From Ceratorhiza oryzae-sativae (Eukaryota > Basidiomycota > Agaricomycetes > Cantharellales > Ceratobasidiaceae): a stretch of 27,148 bases of DNA. The stretch is from NCBI GenBank assembly GCA_030998015.1, contig JARWMV010000182.1:1-27148 (forward strand). Reading direction: 5' to 3'. The notes below the pieces were generated by a model, which saw only the letters and a list, made by a program, of their open reading frames with translations, ran no database searches and was not told the DNA's origin. The translations under genes and the position numbers were made by a program. The number at the start of each line of letters is the position of its first letter. Within the stretch, counting starts at the first letter, position 1. Positions 24,533 through 27,148 of this stretch are shown one piece after another.

Positions 24533-24951
24533 AGAATGAATGCTACATTTTAGACCGAATTTGTCTTGAAGAACATTTACAAGTAATTGGACTTCTTCGG
24601 CCGAAAAAGCGTTTGTAGCGAAATGGAAGCCTTGTTTATTTTTTCCCCCATCGTCGCATACCCAATAGGCTAATGAGATGGGAGTCAACAACTCAGAAAT
24701 GTTGCTGGGTACTACTTTAGTCCCATTTACGTACCACAGTGCTTGTACAGAATTCCATGAAGAAAGAGATTGAGTAGAAAATTGATACCACTTATGAGCA
24801 GTTCCTTTAACTATTGACTGTCCCTGACTAGGGGCAGCCATCAACACAACCCCAAGATCTTTAAATAAAGAAAATACATGATTTAAATAGTCTAAATGAA
24901 CTTCACCTTGAGCAAATTTGAAATAAGTCCATTTCCTCAAGGGCAGCATGT

Positions 24952-25173
24952 CCGCCGGCGTTAGAGGGAATCCTCAGATGAGGTAGCCTTGACCATGAGT
25001 CTCATGGTCCAGGCTACCTCCCATAAAGATTCCCTCGTAGAAAATGACGACCGTTCGTCATTTTCAGCCGGCGGCTAAATATCGATATTATGCCGCGCAC
25101 TAGCAATCGCAAACGGTTGCGATTGCTCACGTTGGTTGGTGGGACAAGTCCCACCAGCAACTAACGCGCGCGG
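24952..25173 (-). repeat. Family A element with nested hairpin (A19)
   Basis: 222-bp nested form within the cox3 HEG. Confidence 0.97.
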
Positions 25174-25182
25174 GTATATAAA

Positions 25183-25323
25183 CCCTCCGCGCTCTTTGAT
25201 CGCCCGCAGGGCGGCCTAAGCGCGGAGGGCTCAACTAATCGATGATTTGCGAAGGCAAATCTACACCCTGCCTAGAGAACTGCGCTTTAGCGCACGTCTT
25301 GGCAGGGGTATCGATTAGCGGGG
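25183..25323 (-). repeat. Family B hairpin element (B7, long form)
   Basis: Long B form with an internal C unit; follows A19 after nine bases in the cox3 HEG. Confidence 0.93.
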
Positions 25324-25326
25324 TAC

Positions 25327-25386
25327 ATATAAATACAATGCTGGCTGAAGTAGTTGCACATACGTGATGTGCAACTATTTCTAGAG
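25327..25386. repeat. E and F remnants
   Basis: ATATAAATACAATGCTGG is an end piece of E; AGTTGCACATACG ... GTGCAACT is a diverged F stem. They complete the repeat cluster that splits the cox3 HEG. Confidence 0.75.
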
Positions 25387-25618
25387 GCCCCACCTTCGTA
25401 TTTTTTAACTAACACACCATCACCTAATAAGAACCCAGTCATTGCTTGTTCGACGTAACTAGCTTTGGGGGAATTTTGATATGGAGTGTTTGGAAGTAGG
25501 GGTGGAACTGTAGATAAATTTAATAAAGAAAAATAAGTTGTAAATAAACCAGCATCTTCAAGACATGTTTCCATGCAAGATTTATAAAATCTTGCTGGAC
25601 CTGTGTTAGAATTTCTAC

Positions 25619-25770
25619 AAAACTCAGCAAAAAATAGTAATAACCATACCCCTCCGCGCTCTTTGATCGCCCGCAGGGCGGCCTAAGCGCGGAGGGCTCA
25701 ACTAATCGATGATTTGCGAAGGCAAATCTACATCGATTAGCGGAGAATAGTAACAAAATCAGTTCAGCCA
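25619..25770 (-). pseudogene. Decayed duplicate of the cox3 3' end
   Basis: Minus strand reads TDFVTI, then a short family B element (25649-25743), then VWLLLFFAEF, compared with DFVDVVWLFLFV in the intact last exon. It directly follows a group I intron core and leads in frame into the HEG. Probably the former last exon, replaced when the HEG brought a new one. Confidence 0.72.
25649..25743 (-). repeat. Family B element (short form)
   Basis: Lacks the C unit, like 13943-14039; sits in the decayed cox3 exon. Confidence 0.9.
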
Positions 25771-25906
25771 ATTATTAATTTATGGCAACCCGGACTTTTT
25801 CTTATCCTAGGTTATCCCTAGGTCATCACGTAAAGTCTCTGAAGAAACTTCATAAAAGTTTCTTGCTGATAATCCCTCTTAAGATTTTTACATACCGTGT
25901 TTCATA

Positions 25907-26108
25907 CCCCCGCTTAGGGTCAACCAGCATTGTATTTATATATAAATACATGCTGTTGACCCGTGGGTATGGTTATCGAGGCCGCGTTCGCGGCGAGGTA
26001 TTGCGAGGTACCCTGGAACTTTAAGTTCCAGGGTACCTCGGAATCAGACGCCGCGCGCACGCCAGGGCCGCCTTGGCTTAAGCCAAGGCGTTCGCAGGCG
26101 TGCACGGG
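25907..26108 (-). repeat. Family E element with 5-bp target duplication
   Basis: Flanked by TCATA at 25902-25906 and 26109-26113, the same target (TATGA on the other strand) as the element at 17071. Lies between exon and core of the cox3 intron. Confidence 0.93.
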
Positions 26109-26204
26109 TCATAGTAGTACTTAAGTAGATATGGACGCTTCAGCACAAAGTGATGTTCGATAACAATTCACATCGTTAAAGGGCATTTCGGTTGATTTTT
26201 TTTG

Positions 26205-26314
26205 CCAGTAAAGTATAGCAGATTCAAATCCTAAATGGTGTGCATCTGTTAAATGGTAGGCAATAATTCTAAAGAATCCAACTAATATAAAGATTGTACC
26301 TACAATCACGTGTA
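26205..26314 (-). CDS. cox3: Cytochrome c oxidase subunit 3, internal exon
   Basis: Encodes HVIVGTIFILVGFFRIIAYH, then LTDAHHLGFESAILYW: helix VI of COX3 and the loop before the last helix. The intron before it ends in G (TTTG|TACAC), and the first two bases complete a Leu codon (T|TA), giving the usual LHVIVGT. The 3' end is placed after Trp; a splice after TACT is possible. Earlier cox3 exons must lie beyond the right edge of the window. Confidence 0.92.
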
Positions 26315-26507
26315 CAAATTGTTATCATAATACGTTTAATATTATTTCAACAGCTCACGCTGTTGTTCAGACTATGTCTTCAATGTGTGAATGACTAAAA
26401 ACAGTTCTATTTACACATTGGAGGGCGTTCGTGGAAAGATTATTGTTAACATAAAACTCACTTTCTAGTCGTTGAACCTTCAAATATTAATCTTTATTTG
26501 CATATTT
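26315..26507 (-). other. cox3 group I intron, 3' part
   Basis: Core elements GGTTCAACGACTAG (about 26465-26478) and GAAGACATAGTCTGAAC (about 26366-26382) with P7 GACTA/TAGTC, same type as cob intron 3. The 5' part lies under or beyond the repeats to the right. No HEG seen within the window. Confidence 0.82.
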
Positions 26508-26729
26508 CCGCGCGCGTTAGTTGCTGGTGGGACTTGTCCCACCAACCAACGTGAGCAATCGCAACCGTTTGCGATTGCTAGTGCGCGGCATAATATCGAT
26601 ATTTAGCCGCCGGCTGAAAATGACGAACGGTCGTCATTTTCTACGAGGGAATCTTTATGGGAGGTAGCCTGGACCATGAGACTCATGGTCAAGGCTACCT
26701 CATCTGAGGATTCCCTCTAACGCCGGCGG
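26508..26729 (+). repeat. Family A element with nested hairpin (A20)
   Basis: 222-bp nested form joined to a short E element. Confidence 0.97.
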
Positions 26730-26940
26730 GACCCGTGCACGCCTGCGAACGCCTTGGCTTGCCAAGGCGGCCCTGGCGTGCGCGCGGCTCGCCGCGAACG
26801 CGGCCTCGTTAACAATGCCCACGGGTCGTTGACCCTCCGCTTTATTACCCCTGCCAAGACGTGCGCTAAAGCGCAGTTCTCTAGGCAGGGCGGCTGAAAT
26901 CTTGGGTTACACCTAAGATTTTAGCCGATAGAGCGGGGGC
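26730..26940 (+). repeat. Family E element (short form) with nested C unit
   Basis: Same structure as 12977-13190. Sandwiched without spacers between A20 and A21. Confidence 0.92.
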
Positions 26941-27148
26941 CCGCGCGCGTTAGTTGCTGGTGGGACTTGTCCCACCAACCAACGTGAGCAATCGCAACCG
27001 TTTGCGATTGCTAGTGCGCGGCATAATATCGATATTTAGCCGCCGGCTGAAAATGACGAACGGTCGTCATTTTCTACGAGGGAATCTTTATGGGAGGTAG
27101 CCTGGACCATGAGACTCATGGTCAAGGCTACCTCATCTGAGGATTCCA
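26941..27148 (+). repeat. Family A element with nested hairpin (A21), cut by window edge
   Basis: Nested form; the last bases of the terminal stem are outside the window. Confidence 0.95.

Larger units (their letters stand above)
24138..25616 (-). pseudogene. LAGLIDADG HEG in cox3, broken by repeats and a 23-bp array
   Basis: Leader FCRNSNTGPARFYKSCMETC, then motif 1 (MTGFLLGDGVLVKKYEGG) up to 25385; F, B and nested A elements at 24952-25384; then KWTYFKFAQGEVHLDYLNHV, a middle part with WYVNGTKVVPSNISELLTPI, motif 2 (LAYWVCDDGG), FHFATNAFSAEEVQLL and FGLKCSIHS. The 13-unit array follows directly. Beyond it, in another frame, come RNRIYVWSSSTTQLANIVRP and YMPSSMVYKIN with TAG at 24138. Deleting all 299 bases joins CAT TCT to AGA AAC and restores the normal family ending. 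The leader is in frame with the decayed cox3 exon upstream. Confidence 0.88.
24119..26204 (-). other. cox3 group I intron, extended by HEG and exon duplicate
   Basis: Core close to the 5' exon: TTATCAGCAAGAAAC (about 25855-25872), element R CAGAGACTTT at 25832-25841 and element S AAGAAAAAGTCC at 25792-25803; P8 is CCTAGGGATAACCTAGG. After the core comes a decayed copy of the last exon, then a HEG, then the intact last exon. The 3' splice site has apparently moved from about 25770 to about 24119, so the HEG and the old exon are now intron. Confidence 0.75.

Overview
This window looks like fungal mitochondrial DNA. The assigned genes are cob, atp9, part of cox3, tRNA-Ile and tRNA-Ser, and all lie on the minus strand. 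They are embedded in group I introns, LAGLIDADG and GIY-YIG homing endonuclease genes (HEGs) and a very large load of GC-rich palindromic (double-hairpin-like) repeats. An early-diverging fungus is the best fit: Blastocladiomycota and Glomeromycotina/Mucoromycota are the lineages where both double-hairpin elements and HEG-driven replacement of gene ends are known. The sequence alone does not place it further. No rRNA, nad or cox1/cox2 gene was recognised.

Layout, read in the direction of transcription (right to left). 26315-27148: the 3' part of an intron in cox3 plus repeats. 26205-24059: a cox3 exon, a long intron that carries a decayed duplicate of the cox3 3' end and a LAGLIDADG HEG, then the last cox3 exon. 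24058-19943: repeat-packed spacer with tRNA-Ser(UGA) and HEG debris. 19937-17926: a LAGLIDADG HEG, then atp9 in two exons around a group I intron. 17920-15217: a GIY-YIG HEG, a displaced second atp9 3' end, and a second partial GIY-YIG copy. 14501-14431: tRNA-Ile(GAU). 11874-4248: the first five exons of cob (601 nt of coding sequence: 393, 36, 61, 22 and 89 nt) with four complete group I introns, each with a LAGLIDADG HEG, and a fifth intron that runs on to about 2200. The rest of cob is not visible. 1-1383 is an identical second copy of 19297-20679.

The main theme is invasion. One 172-bp hairpin family (called A here) has 21 copies, about 14% of the window. Families B to J are nested inside one another. 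They avoid the intact exons of cob, atp9 and cox3 but riddle the HEGs. In most HEGs the pieces on either side of each insertion remain collinear parts of one protein, so the disruptions are insertions rather than general decay. HEGs are also associated with three duplicated gene ends: atp9 5', atp9 3' and cox3 3'.

The most unusual feature is a 23-bp hairpin unit. It occurs once in the HEG of cob intron 4 and 13 times in perfect tandem in the cox3 HEG. Both sites directly follow the same two codons (CAT TCT). Removing the unit, or the whole array, exactly restores the reading frame in both genes. This is either a site-preferring mini-element that amplifies in tandem, or something akin to the translational bypassing elements known from some yeast mitochondria.
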